Part shown: positions 35,418 through 44,565 of the stretch, one piece after another
Position numbering within the stretch: position 1 is the stretch's first letter
Layout: the number at the start of each line of letters is the position of its first letter
Notes under the pieces: model-generated
The model's input: the letters and a program-made list of their open reading frames with translations, nothing else
Told to the model about the DNA's origin: nothing
The model's database searches: none
NCBI GenBank assembly: GCA_001784175.1
Contig: MFPR01000043.1
Location: 147,309-211,308 of the forward strand
Length of the DNA: 64,000 nt
Direction of reading: 5' to 3'
Source: Candidatus Lindowbacteria bacterium RIFCSPLOWO2_12_FULL_62_27
GTDB lineage: Bacteria > Lindowbacteria > 2-12-FULL-62-27
Position numbers and translations under genes: made by a program

Positions 35418-36503
35418 TCATAACAATTTTCTCTCTCTCATCTCCCGGATCAGTTTCCGGTTCGCTTCCGGGAACGCGTACCGGGCGAGGTCGCAGGGCC
35501 GGACCCACCGGAGCTTTGCGTGGAAGAGGGGCTTGGGGGTTCCGCGTTTCAAGCGGCAGAAGTGGCCGGACAAGGTGATCGATAAATGGGTATAGACATG
35601 GTCGACGGTCGACACCGCCGGCCCGGCTTCCACGTCAGCGCCGATCTCTTCCTGCATCTCCCTCCGAACCGCCGTTTCCGGAGATTCGCCCGGCTCGATC
35701 TTTCCCCCTGGAAATTCCCACAGCCCGCCCAGCAACCCCTGGTCCCAGGGACGCAGGCCGATCAGAATTTTTCCGTTCTTTCGAATCACCGCCGCCACCA
35801 CACGCTTGTGTGGCCGCGCGCGGCGCGCCTGCGTGACCGGCCGGCGGCCTACCGTGCCGCCGGCGAACGCTGCGCAGTGCGGGCGAACCGGGCAGAGGAG
35901 GCAGGCGGGATTTGTGGGCACGCAAATCCGCGCGCCGAGTTCCATCATTGCTTGGTTGAAATCGCCTGCGTGCCGATCTTCCAGCAGGCGATCGGCCCGT
36001 TCCCGGACCTCCCGGTCGTCTGACGCAAGGGGCCGACCGATGTCATACAGCCTCGCGATCACGCGCCTGACGTTCCCGTCCACCGCCGCCAGCGGCGCGC
36101 CGTAAGCGATCGACAGAACGGCGGCCGTCGTGTAGGGGCCGGCGCCGGGCAGGTTCGAGAAAACCTCCGGGTCTCGCGGGACCCGCCCGCCGCAATCGCG
36201 GACAATGCGCCGGGCCGCCTCATGAAGATTCCGCGCACGTGCGTAGTAGCCCAGGCCTTCCCACAGTTTCATCAGTTTCTCCCGCCGCGCCCGTGCCAGC
36301 GCCTGTACGGTCGGAAACGCCTTGAGAAACCGCTCGTAGTACGGAACCACCGTCACCGCCTGGGTCTGCTGGAGCATGATCTCCGAAACGAGGATCCGGT
36401 ACGGATCGCGCGTCCGGCGCCACGGCAGGTCCCGGCGATGCCGCCGGTACCAGCCAAGGAGCGCGCGGCGGAACGCGGGGATTCGAAGCATGGGGCCGAG
36501 CAT
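35418..36503 (-). CDS. mutY: A/G-specific adenine glycosylase
   Basis: A 361-residue MutY that removes adenine opposite 8-oxoguanine. The helix-hairpin-helix region contains LPGAGPYTTAAVLSIAYG, the iron-sulphur site is CVPTNPACLLCPVRPHC, and the last 120 residues form the NUDIX-like 8-oxoG domain (LWEFPGGKIEPGE). A -10 box lies 7 nt before the first ATG (36503), so that start is chosen even though a second ATG lies 12 nt downstream. Confidence 0.95.
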   Translation of the reverse strand: MLGPMLRIPAFRRALLGWYRRHRRDLPWRRTRDPYRILVSEIMLQQTQAVTVVPYYERFLKAFPTVQALARARREKLMKLWEGLGYYARARNLHEAARRIVRDCGGRVPRDPEVFSNLPGAGPYTTAAVLSIAYGAPLAAVDGNVRRVIARLYDIGRPLASDDREVRERADRLLEDRHAGDFNQAMMELGARICVPTNPACLLCPVRPHCAAFAGGTVGRRPVTQARRARPHKRVVAAVIRKNGKILIGLRPWDQGLLGGLWEFPGGKIEPGESPETAVRREMQEEIGADVEAGPAVSTVDHVYTHLSITLSGHFCRLKRGTPKPLFHAKLRWVRPCDLARYAFPEANRKLIREMRERKLL

Positions 36504-36510
36504 GGGGCCA

Positions 36511-36538
36511 TGTATATATAATATGGAGAGGCGGTCAA
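36511..36538 (-). promoter_or_regulatory. mutY promoter, leaderless
   Basis: Minus strand: TTGACC (complement of 36533-36538), a 16-nt spacer and TATACA (complement of 36511-36516). Seven nucleotides remain to the ATG at 36503. The intergenic stretch 36541-36600 also contains two imperfect inverted repeats (GCTCCG/CGGAGC and CACC-GCGC/GCGC-GGTG). Confidence 0.55.
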
Positions 36539-36629
36539 GCTCCGCCTTCGCCTTAGACGGAGCCCACCGGCGCGCTGAAGGCGCGGTGTCCGGCGAAGGA
36601 GGATGTGACCAGAATCACAATCTTATTCA

Positions 36630-36658
36630 TTGACATTCCAGCAGAAATGACAGAAAAT
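36630..36658 (+). promoter_or_regulatory. Possible promoter of the 1185-aa exported protein
   Basis: TTGACA at 36630-36635, a 17-nt spacer and GAAAAT at 36653-36658. The ATG at 36668 follows 9 nt later. The -10 match is moderate. Confidence 0.45.
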
Positions 36659-36667
36659 TTGCGCAAT

Positions 36668-39600
36668 ATGAACTCATTACGGACGTGGGGGTTTGTCTGT
36701 CTACTGGTGGTGTGTCCTCTTGTGTCCCAAGCGTGGGCACTCTGTGGTGATACAACCGTAGGAGCTTTCGTGGATTCGGGATTGGGCAAACTCGATGGCG
36801 ATACGATGGACTTGGCGGCCGCTCTCGCTGATTTCAACTCCGCCATCAGCATGGGCGCGGGTTGCGGCCCTGCGTATGTGTCGCGCGCCATGGTCAAGAT
36901 GGCCATGATCTTCGACACGCCCGATGTCAAGGCGATGCGAACAAGGTTTGGGGACACCGATACCTTCGATTTGATCACGCGCGACACGTACGTGTCAAAC
37001 GCCTTGGACACCTACAATTTCAATACCAGCACCATGAACGGATCCCAGATACAGAAACTGTTGACCGACACGGTCCTCCCGCTCGCCACCAGCGCGCTGG
37101 CCGATCTCATTACGGCCGAAAGCCTCCCCGACACGACCTTCAACTTCCGCGTTCCGGGCCGCTTCATCAGCAGCGACACGCGCGCGGAAGTCGACATCGC
37201 AGACGTTTACTTTTTTCACAGCATGCTCCTGATGGCGAGGGCGGCGGTCGAGATCGCGAATTCCTGGAAACTGGACATCAGCCAGGATCCGAGGAATTTC
37301 CGTGGCGAAGGCGCGGAGCACGGCGATTCCAGTTCCGACACGTTTATCAGGGAATTGCGGACCAACACGTCCTTTTTCGAGCGCAGGACAACTTGGGATA
37401 CGGCCCTTTCGTTCTTTCGCTCGGCGGACAGCTTTGTCTTGAGATTTCTGCGCGAGGGCAGGCGCGAAATGGACTTGCAGGACACCGACCTGATCTATTT
37501 CGACACGGACAACCAGTTTTTCAGGCAACATATTTTTGACTACGTGTCGGACAGCGATGTGGCGGACTATGAGGTGGATCATGCGGACACGTTGAGCAGG
37601 GTGTTTGCGGGCCAGGACGTGTACGTCCAGTTGACGCACGAAAATGCGGACCTGCAGTACGTTCAATTCAATTTCAGCAATCTTTCCAGCTCCCCGATCC
37701 ATTTCAGCCGCGCCTCGTTCGCGACCCTGCCCCCGCCGGGAATTCCCAGCGTTTTTGACCGTGGCTTTGAATGGCAGGAAGCGTTTTTCCCCGATCCGAC
37801 CTTCGGGAATTTCCTGCGCGGAATGACGAACAACAAACTGTTTCTGCTCTTCAACGGGGTGGATAAGACCATTACCATCTCGGATTTCGGCCCGACGGGT
37901 GACACGGATCTGGATCTGTCGTATATCAACCGGAAACCGACGACCCTTGACATCAAATTCAATATCGTATCCGGCTCTGTCAACCCCGTCACCATCCGTT
38001 ATTCGCCGCCCGGCCGCCGCACCCATTGGGCCTTCAAGGTGGTGCCGAAGAAAGTTCTGATGCAGGTGGATAAACCGCAGCACTTGCGGATCTTTTTCGA
38101 TCCCGACGAGGACGCCTTCGGGAGCCACGAGCAGGCGCAGTTGCAGAAGTTCATCGATTCGACGCTGATCCTCATCGTGCCCTGGACGACCACCAACGCC
38201 GATACCGTGAATCCGACGGACGCCGGGTCCAACTTCATGACCTTCGGAAACAACTACAACGTCGCCAGCCCCACCACGAACGACAACGAGATCCAGGCGA
38301 CCTTCCAGGACACCGCCTCCGACAAATTGATCTTGTACAAGTTCGATGGGTTCACCTTTGTGCCCATGTTGGGCTCGACGGTGGTGCCGGATGTCTCCAT
38401 GGGAACGACGACGGTCCGCGCGCGGATCGACACGTTCACGCCCTTGGCGGGATTCGGCTGGTTCGTGGTCGGCGAGGCGCGGCCGGCCCTGCAAGTTCTG
38501 CGAGGATTTCTCCTGGGCGACAAGAACACCCTACTGCCCAAAACATTCAAGGTTCGACTCGTCAATCCTCTGGGCGCTCTGCTCGGCGGCGAGCCGGTAC
38601 AGTTCAGGGTCCTGCAGGCGCCGACCGGCGCCACGTCGGGGAGCTTTACGGGTGTGTCAGGCTTTCCGACCATAACGGACGCGGCCGGCAATTTGTCCGC
38701 CATCACGGACTCGACGGGTGTCGCGGAGATTTCGTACGTCATGGGCAACGGCGGCGGCATCTACGTCATCGAGGCCCTCGCTAAAAATTCCGGCGCGTTC
38801 GCGTTCCTTTTCGCTTTCACCAAGGGATTCACGCCGCACCCCGGCAACCAGTGGCGCATGGTGTCGATGCCGGTGTATCCGAACGACACGTTCGGCATCG
38901 TTCAGGTCGACGCCTACAATCGAGGCGTGCCGGGCCCGGCGGTCAGCATGTCGTCGTTCATCGGCGACGATTTTTCGCTGTCGACCTCCAAGGTCTACTA
39001 CTGGAATCCGTCCTTCAGCAATCCGGACGCAAAGTTTGCCGACGCCGGGCACATCCGGTATCAGGACGTCTCGTCCGGCAACGCCAAGATGGGACGCGCC
39101 TACTGGCTGCTTACCACCGCCAACGGCGTCCTCGATGCCGTCAGACCGGACAGCGCTGACGTGTATGCCGAAGTCACCGAGACGGTCTACATTCCGCTCC
39201 ACGTGGGCGCCAACATGATCGGCGTCCCGTTTCCGTATCCGCTTCGATCTTCCAACCTCCTCGTGCAAACCGCGCCCAACGGAACGCCGGATACGATTGA
39301 CAACGTCTCGTCGTTTGTCGAACACCGGCTCTGGTGGATCGCGCCGACCATTACGGCCAACGGCGCCGCTAGTTCCTCTTACGTGTCGGGTGGGAACCCT
39401 TTAACGGGCGCATCGTTTCCCGGCATGGCGCTGTTTCCGTTTGAAGGATACTGGATCAAGGCGACTTCTCTATGCGCCTCGGCCGGATGCACCTTGGTGT
39501 TTCCGCCGGTTCCGGCCGACAGCCTTCCGATCGGCAGCGACGGCAAGCCTGTCATCACCGGCGGAGGGCCGGGCACGGCGACGGCCGCGCCCGCGTTTCG

Positions 39601-40225
39601 CGCGGGTCCGGTCTTGCAGGCCTCCGGCGGAGGCCTGTCGGATAATTGGGCTGTGCAGTTGATCGTGACCTCAAGTGGCGGCGTAGACGTTGAAAACCTC
39701 GCAGGCGTGCGTCCTCCCTCCTCGCCGCAATACATGCTGTCCTCCTCCGACCCACCGATGGCGCCGGGCGCCGGCGCGATCGCGCTGACGTTCGTGGAGA
39801 ACTCCCAGCGCTATTCGACGCTCTTCAAGTCCCCGGGCGAGGAGCCGACGTGGACGGTGGAGGTCACGAGCGCGTCCGAGGGCCCGGTGACGATCCAGCC
39901 GAGCGACATCTCGTCGATCCCGGGTAGCCTCCCGGTCATGATGCGGGACGAATCGACCGGCCTCGTGACTGACCTTCGCAAGGAACTCGCCTATACGTAC
40001 AACTCCGCCGCCAACGAAACCCGCCGCTTCACCTTCGCCGCCGGTACCCTTGATCCGACTTGGCGCTCGTATGTCCGCTACCCGGAAATGATGTGCGTGG
40101 CGGGCCGTGTCTTCTCCGGCGCGCCCCGGATTCTCCATCCGCTCCGCGCCCTGCGCGACCTCCTCCTGGACTCCGCCTCCGGCCGTTTGATGGTTTCGCT
40201 GTATTATTCGTTCACACCGGTCTGA
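36668..40225 (+). CDS. Large exported protein with Ig-like domain and CFI-box-like C-terminus
   Basis: A 1185-residue exported protein. MNSLRTWGFVCLLVVCPLVSQAWA is a signal peptide; an upstream GTG at 36605 would spoil it. The N-terminal region (about 50-330) is helical and resembles TPR-like proteins. An Ig-like (Big_1-type) domain lies near residues 615-720. A beta-rich stretch starts at 'GNQWRMVSMPVYPND'. The end reads CVAGRVFSGAPRILHPLRA, then LRDLLLDSASGRLMVSLYY, close to the C-terminal box often written CFIATAAYG...LRxFRDxxL...GRxxVxxYY found on exported proteins of some uncultured lineages. The role is unknown. Confidence 0.65.
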   Translation: MNSLRTWGFVCLLVVCPLVSQAWALCGDTTVGAFVDSGLGKLDGDTMDLAAALADFNSAISMGAGCGPAYVSRAMVKMAMIFDTPDVKAMRTRFGDTDTFDLITRDTYVSNALDTYNFNTSTMNGSQIQKLLTDTVLPLATSALADLITAESLPDTTFNFRVPGRFISSDTRAEVDIADVYFFHSMLLMARAAVEIANSWKLDISQDPRNFRGEGAEHGDSSSDTFIRELRTNTSFFERRTTWDTALSFFRSADSFVLRFLREGRREMDLQDTDLIYFDTDNQFFRQHIFDYVSDSDVADYEVDHADTLSRVFAGQDVYVQLTHENADLQYVQFNFSNLSSSPIHFSRASFATLPPPGIPSVFDRGFEWQEAFFPDPTFGNFLRGMTNNKLFLLFNGVDKTITISDFGPTGDTDLDLSYINRKPTTLDIKFNIVSGSVNPVTIRYSPPGRRTHWAFKVVPKKVLMQVDKPQHLRIFFDPDEDAFGSHEQAQLQKFIDSTLILIVPWTTTNADTVNPTDAGSNFMTFGNNYNVASPTTNDNEIQATFQDTASDKLILYKFDGFTFVPMLGSTVVPDVSMGTTTVRARIDTFTPLAGFGWFVVGEARPALQVLRGFLLGDKNTLLPKTFKVRLVNPLGALLGGEPVQFRVLQAPTGATSGSFTGVSGFPTITDAAGNLSAITDSTGVAEISYVMGNGGGIYVIEALAKNSGAFAFLFAFTKGFTPHPGNQWRMVSMPVYPNDTFGIVQVDAYNRGVPGPAVSMSSFIGDDFSLSTSKVYYWNPSFSNPDAKFADAGHIRYQDVSSGNAKMGRAYWLLTTANGVLDAVRPDSADVYAEVTETVYIPLHVGANMIGVPFPYPLRSSNLLVQTAPNGTPDTIDNVSSFVEHRLWWIAPTITANGAASSSYVSGGNPLTGASFPGMALFPFEGYWIKATSLCASAGCTLVFPPVPADSLPIGSDGKPVITGGGPGTATAAPAFRAGPVLQASGGGLSDNWAVQLIVTSSGGVDVENLAGVRPPSSPQYMLSSSDPPMAPGAGAIALTFVENSQRYSTLFKSPGEEPTWTVEVTSASEGPVTIQPSDISSIPGSLPVMMRDESTGLVTDLRKELAYTYNSAANETRRFTFAAGTLDPTWRSYVRYPEMMCVAGRVFSGAPRILHPLRALRDLLLDSASGRLMVSLYYSFTPV

Positions 40226-40267
40226 TCTCCATCACTATTTGGACTTTTTTAAATATGAATTGCTCAC

Positions 40268-40343
40268 TTCCTCCCCCCTTGTGGGGGAGGATTGAGGTGG
40301 GGGGTACCCCCCCATCCCAGCCTTCCCCCACAAGGGGGGAAGG
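40268..40343. repeat. Large GC-rich palindromic element
   Basis: About 76 nt that form one near-palindrome centred on GGGGGGTACCCCCC, with an inner hairpin in each arm (CCTCCCCC/GGGGGAGG at 40270-40290; CCTTCCCCC/GGGGGGAAGG at 40321-40343). It sits just before a gene start. No transposase is inside, so it is a MITE-like or palindromic repeat. Confidence 0.7.
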
Positions 40344-40352
40344 GGTTAGTAC

Positions 40353-41591
40353 CTGCGTTCGCTCGCCGTCTTCGCGCTCGGCCTGATCGCGTTTTTGGCG
40401 ATTGCCCTCATCGGAGGCCTCGCGGCGGGCCGGCGGTATCTCGAAAGGCGCGCGGGGCCCGGGATGGCCGTTACGTCGCTGCGGATCGAGTTGGCGGGCG
40501 GCCTTGCGCTGCGCGCGCATCTCGTGCCAACCGGCGCGTTTCGGCTGGGCCGGAGCCGGGTCGGGTTCGACGAGATCCGGCTCCGCGGCGAGGTTTGGCC
40601 GCCCATGGAGAATTGCAAGGCCGAGGTGCGCGGCCTCGAGATGCGCGCGGCGCTCCTGCGTCCGGCCGCCGCGCTGGAGGCGCTCTTTGAGCTCGACCGC
40701 CTGACCGGCGTGACTTGCGGGTCGGTCAAAATCATATCTGGCAGCGTTTATCTCGGCGACACGCCTCCGATGCATCTCAGGCTCGATCACGCCGACTGGG
40801 TTCCTCCGCAAAACGCCGTCTCGATCCGCTTCGCCCGCCTCGACGGCCAGCCGATCCAACTGTCCGTGAGCGCGAAGAAGATCCAGGCTGGCCTCGAAGC
40901 AACGCCGGAAGTCTCCGTGTCCGGCGAATGGAACCTGTCCGGTCTCGATGTCACCGCGCTTCTTTCGCGCGTGGGCCTCACATGGTCGTCGCGGACGGAC
41001 GTGGGCCTGCTCGAATTCGAATCGCAGGGTGACGACGAGCGCGAGCGCGGGCAGATCCGGATTTCGTCCTGGGTCCTGCTCGGCAAGACACACCCGCGTC
41101 CATTCCGGCTGGCCGTGCCGTCGGTCACTGCGGAGTTCGCGGCGTCCGACACCGAAATCCTGTTTGAGAGCGTCCACATCGACCGCCCGGCCTACGACAT
41201 GCTGGGCGCGAGCCCCTCGCGGTTCCAGAATCTGCTCGCCGGCTCGACGCTCTGGTCCTGGCGCCCGAAAAAAGTCTCCACCGCGAAGGTCGACGTTTCC
41301 GCCCGACACGAGGCGCGCACGAGGGCGCTCCCGGACACGTTCGCCGTGCGCGTGTCGCGCCTCGCCATCGATTCGGGCGCCGCCATGGTCCTCGACCGCC
41401 CGGAACACACGTCGTTCGCGCTCAAAATGTCCGACTTCCATCTCACGCTCTCCGGCCCCGCCACGGTCCTCGGCCGGACGCCCAACACCTCGATCCGCTT
41501 CCGCGTGAACGACCGCAAAGACATGCAGTGGCGCGCGATCACCGATTTTTCCACCTGGCCCCCGCAGTTCCGCCTGACCGACGTGCGGTGA
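40353..41591 (+). CDS. Membrane-anchored periplasmic protein of unknown function
   Basis: A protein of about 412 residues. It has one N-terminal membrane helix (SLAVFALGLIAFLAIALIGG) and a large beta-rich external part. The frame is closed by a TAG at 40347-40349, and the hydrophobic helix is complete only if translation begins at the CTG at 40353, which is preceded by a GGGGGGAAGGGG stretch. The TTG at 40395 is the fallback. The beta-rich domain faintly recalls AsmA-like proteins but I see no certain match. Confidence 0.5.
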   Translation: MRSLAVFALGLIAFLAIALIGGLAAGRRYLERRAGPGMAVTSLRIELAGGLALRAHLVPTGAFRLGRSRVGFDEIRLRGEVWPPMENCKAEVRGLEMRAALLRPAAALEALFELDRLTGVTCGSVKIISGSVYLGDTPPMHLRLDHADWVPPQNAVSIRFARLDGQPIQLSVSAKKIQAGLEATPEVSVSGEWNLSGLDVTALLSRVGLTWSSRTDVGLLEFESQGDDERERGQIRISSWVLLGKTHPRPFRLAVPSVTAEFAASDTEILFESVHIDRPAYDMLGASPSRFQNLLAGSTLWSWRPKKVSTAKVDVSARHEARTRALPDTFAVRVSRLAIDSGAAMVLDRPEHTSFALKMSDFHLTLSGPATVLGRTPNTSIRFRVNDRKDMQWRAITDFSTWPPQFRLTDVR

Positions 41592-41607
41592 CGCGGGGTC
41601 GATGCGC

Positions 41608-41637
41608 TTGAGCATTATGGCCTCCTTTTGATACAAA
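41608..41637 (+). promoter_or_regulatory. Promoter of the solute-binding lipoprotein, leaderless
   Basis: TTGAGC at 41608-41613, an 18-nt spacer and TACAAA at 41632-41637, then 5 nt to the ATG at 41643. Confidence 0.5.
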
Positions 41638-41642
41638 GCCTC

Positions 41643-42896
41643 ATGCGACCCATGAGGCTGCGAGAGTCGCTCGGAGCGTGCTTTGTTGTCCTTCTCTTAT
41701 TTGCCGCCGCTTGCGGCGCACCCGACCGGCCCGAGGCGCGGCCGATCCGGCTCTGGACGCACTGGGACGGCCGGGAGCTCGACATCCTGAAAGACGAGCT
41801 GGCCCGCTACGAGCAGGCGCACCCGGACGTGCGGGTGGATCTGGCGGCCCGTGTGTTTGACACGTTCTCCCTCGAAATCGAGCAGGCGATCCGCCAGGGG
41901 TCGCCGCGCGCGCCCGATGTGTTCACCGGCATCAACGACTGGATCGGGAACTTCGCCGAAAAAAATATTCTCGTGCCCATCGACAACCTCCCGGGCGAAA
42001 TGCCCGATGAGTTTCTGTCCTACGCCTACGAGGCCGTGCAGTACAAGGGGAAACTGTACGCCTTTCCACTGTCGTACGAATGCATCGCCCTTTTTTACAA
42101 CCGCAAGCTGGTGAAATCGCCGCCCGCGGCGTTTGACGCGTGGATCAAATCCGCCAAATCGTTCACTCGGCCGGACCAGGACCAGTGGGGACTCGCCTGT
42201 GACCTCGGGCAACCGTATTTCACCATGCCCTTTCTTCTCGCCGGCGGCTCGACCCTCCTTCAGCCCGATGGCCACCCCGCGCTGAATTGGCCGGACAAGA
42301 TCCACTGGCTGGAACTGGTGGCGTCGCTGCAAAACGAGCATGGCGTCGTCCCGCCCCGGGTCAGCGGCGCGCAGAGCCGCGCGCGGGACCTGTTCGCGAG
42401 CGGCCGGGCCGCCTACTTTATCGGCGGCCCGTGGGACGTGCCGCCGCTGGTGGAATCGAAACTCGATTTTGGAATCGCGCGCCTGCCGAAAATGCCGAAC
42501 GGCGTCTGGTCGCCGCCGCTGATCGGGGTCAAGGGCCTGTTCCTGACAGGCAAGGGCGACCGGCCGGAATCGCGCGACCTCATTCGATACCTGGGCCGCG
42601 CGGCGCTGCAGCGGCGGTTTGCGGTCGAGACGGCAAGAATTCCAAGTTTGAAGATCGTCTACGACGATCCGGTGATCGTGAAGAACGCGCATCTCATGGC
42701 CTTCGCCGACCAGGCCACCGTCGGTGAGGCGATGCCCAACGCCCCGGAAATTTTCGCCGTGTGGCGCCCGCTTCAGGACATGGCGTTCATTCCGCATCTC
42801 GAAGGCCGCGTGACGGCGGAGGCCGGCTTGGGCGCCGCGCAGACCGCGGCGGCCGAGGACATCCGGCGGTATCGCGCGGAACTCGCCTCTTGGTAG
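41643..42896 (+). CDS. Extracellular sugar-binding lipoprotein (ABC transporter family 1)
   Basis: A 417-residue lipoprotein. MRPMRLRESLGACFVVLLLFAAACG ends in a clear lipobox. The mature part begins IRLWTHWDGRELDIL and has DVFTGINDWIGNFAEKNIL and YAFPLSYECIALFYNRKL, all typical of MalE-like binding proteins for sugars. ATG 41643 lies 5 nt from a -10 box. No permease or ATPase gene is nearby, so its partners must be elsewhere. Confidence 0.85.
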   Translation: MRPMRLRESLGACFVVLLLFAAACGAPDRPEARPIRLWTHWDGRELDILKDELARYEQAHPDVRVDLAARVFDTFSLEIEQAIRQGSPRAPDVFTGINDWIGNFAEKNILVPIDNLPGEMPDEFLSYAYEAVQYKGKLYAFPLSYECIALFYNRKLVKSPPAAFDAWIKSAKSFTRPDQDQWGLACDLGQPYFTMPFLLAGGSTLLQPDGHPALNWPDKIHWLELVASLQNEHGVVPPRVSGAQSRARDLFASGRAAYFIGGPWDVPPLVESKLDFGIARLPKMPNGVWSPPLIGVKGLFLTGKGDRPESRDLIRYLGRAALQRRFAVETARIPSLKIVYDDPVIVKNAHLMAFADQATVGEAMPNAPEIFAVWRPLQDMAFIPHLEGRVTAEAGLGAAQTAAAEDIRRYRAELASW

Positions 42897-43714
42897 TCAC
42901 GAAACTCTACGGCATCCTCGGCCATCCGCTCGGCCACACCCTCTCGCCGGCCATGCAAAACGCCGCCTTCCGCGCGGCCGGGATCGACGCGCTCTACGTG
43001 GCGCTGCCGGTCGAGCCGGCCCGCATCCGTCGCGCGCTCGCGGGCCTGAAAGTCTCCGGATTTTCGGGATTCAACGTGACGGTGCCCTACAAGGAAACCG
43101 TTCTTCCCTATCTCGACCGAATTTCCCCCGACGCCCGGGCCGTCGGCGCGGTCAACACGATCGTCGCCGATCCCCGGACCGGTCGATGGGTCGGCCACAA
43201 CACGGACGTGTACGGCTTTCAGCGTCTGGCCGCGCGCGCCGGGATCCGGACCGCCGGGCGCCGGATTCTCTTGATCGGCGCCGGCGGCGCGGCCCGCGCG
43301 GTCTGCGCCGCGATCGGCGGCGCTGCGGCCTCGATCGACATCGTCAATCGCACACCGGCGCGTGCGCGGAAGCTTCGGGCGGCGATGCCCAAAAAAATTC
43401 AGAAAAAAATAGACGTCCTTTCATCGACCCCTATGTCCCACGCCTACGACCTCATCATCAACGCCACCTCCGTCGGCCTTCTTCGCGGCGATCGCCTGCC
43501 GGCGCCGGCATGGATTTTCGAAAAAGCGACCGCCGCGATCGACCTGATTTACAATCCGCCTCGCACCGATTTTCTGCGCCGCGCGCGCCGCGCCGGATGC
43601 CGGATCGCGGGTGGACTCGACATGCTCCTCTACCAGGGCGCGCGCGCCTTCGAGCTGTGGACGCGTCGGCCGGCCCCCGTGGCCGCGATGCGCCGCGCGC
43701 TCCTCCGGAAGTAA
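42890..43714 (+). CDS. aroE: Shikimate dehydrogenase
   Basis: A 274-residue NADPH-dependent enzyme reducing 3-dehydroshikimate. LYGILGHPLGHTLSPAMQN is the N-terminal substrate site, FNVTVPYKETVLPYL carries the catalytic lysine, and LLIGAGGAARAV the nucleotide site. The start is a TTG that overlaps the end of the lipoprotein gene. It starts a run of aromatic-pathway genes (aroC, aroQ downstream). Confidence 0.94.
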   Translation: MVVTKLYGILGHPLGHTLSPAMQNAAFRAAGIDALYVALPVEPARIRRALAGLKVSGFSGFNVTVPYKETVLPYLDRISPDARAVGAVNTIVADPRTGRWVGHNTDVYGFQRLAARAGIRTAGRRILLIGAGGAARAVCAAIGGAAASIDIVNRTPARARKLRAAMPKKIQKKIDVLSSTPMSHAYDLIINATSVGLLRGDRLPAPAWIFEKATAAIDLIYNPPRTDFLRRARRAGCRIAGGLDMLLYQGARAFELWTRRPAPVAAMRRALLRK

Positions 43715-43719
43715 CGCTG

Positions 43720-44565
43720 ATGCCGCCCGAAGTCTGGACCGCCGTCATGGCGGGTCTGGGGTTGACGGTCGGCAGTTTCCTGAACGTCTGCATCCATCGC
43801 CTCCCGCAGGGTGTGTCGGTCGTTTTCCCGCGATCGAGTTGCCCGTCCTGCGGGCATACCCTCGGCGCCGCCGAACTTGTTCCGGTGCTCAGTTACCTGT
43901 TCCAGCGCGGCAAATGCCGGTCCTGCGGATGCCGGATCTCTCCGAGGTACGCGCTGGTGGAGATCCTGACGGGCGCGATTTTTGTTTTCTGTCACCGGTA
44001 TTTTTTCCTTCACGGCGACATCGCGAGCGGCCTCGCCTATCTGTATTTTTTCAGCGTACTGGTGGTCGTCGTCTTCATCGATCTCGACCACTACCTGATC
44101 CTCGATGTCGTGACGTATCCGGGCATGGCGGTCGCGCTGATCCTCGCCCTGCCGGGCCATTGGCCGCTCGCGGCCGGCGCGCCGGTTCCGCGGCTCCTGG
44201 AATCGGCGCAGGGTCTTGCCGTGGGCGGCGGGATCCTCTGGCTCATTCAATTTCTGGGGATGCTGTGGTACCGTAAACAGGGTCTTGCGGCGATGGGTCT
44301 GGGAGACGTGAAGCTGGCGGCCTTCACCGGCGCTTTTCTGGGTCCGAAACATCAAGCCTATGCCCTGTTCATTTCGGTGGTGATCGGCGGAGTCGGCGGC
44401 ATGCTGCTCATGCTGTCCGGGATCAGAAAGGGCAAGGAGTACATCGCCTTCGGCCCCGTTCTGGCCGCGGGCGCGGCGATCGCGCCGTTCTACGGCATGG
44501 AGTTTTATGAAGGACTGATGCGGATGATACAAACACTTGTTTCTCTCATCATGGAGCGCCTATGA
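43720..44565 (+). CDS. Prepilin peptidase (A24, PilD/GspO)
   Basis: A 281-residue aspartic membrane protease that cuts type IV prepilin-like signals and may N-methylate them. Two zinc cysteine pairs are seen (CPSCGHTL, CRSCGCRI), then the membrane aspartates in FIDLDHYLILD and GLGDVKLAAF. Its presence implies type IV pili or a type II secretion system elsewhere. It overlaps aroC by ATGA. Confidence 0.93.
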   Translation: MPPEVWTAVMAGLGLTVGSFLNVCIHRLPQGVSVVFPRSSCPSCGHTLGAAELVPVLSYLFQRGKCRSCGCRISPRYALVEILTGAIFVFCHRYFFLHGDIASGLAYLYFFSVLVVVVFIDLDHYLILDVVTYPGMAVALILALPGHWPLAAGAPVPRLLESAQGLAVGGGILWLIQFLGMLWYRKQGLAAMGLGDVKLAAFTGAFLGPKHQAYALFISVVIGGVGGMLLMLSGIRKGKEYIAFGPVLAAGAAIAPFYGMEFYEGLMRMIQTLVSLIMERL

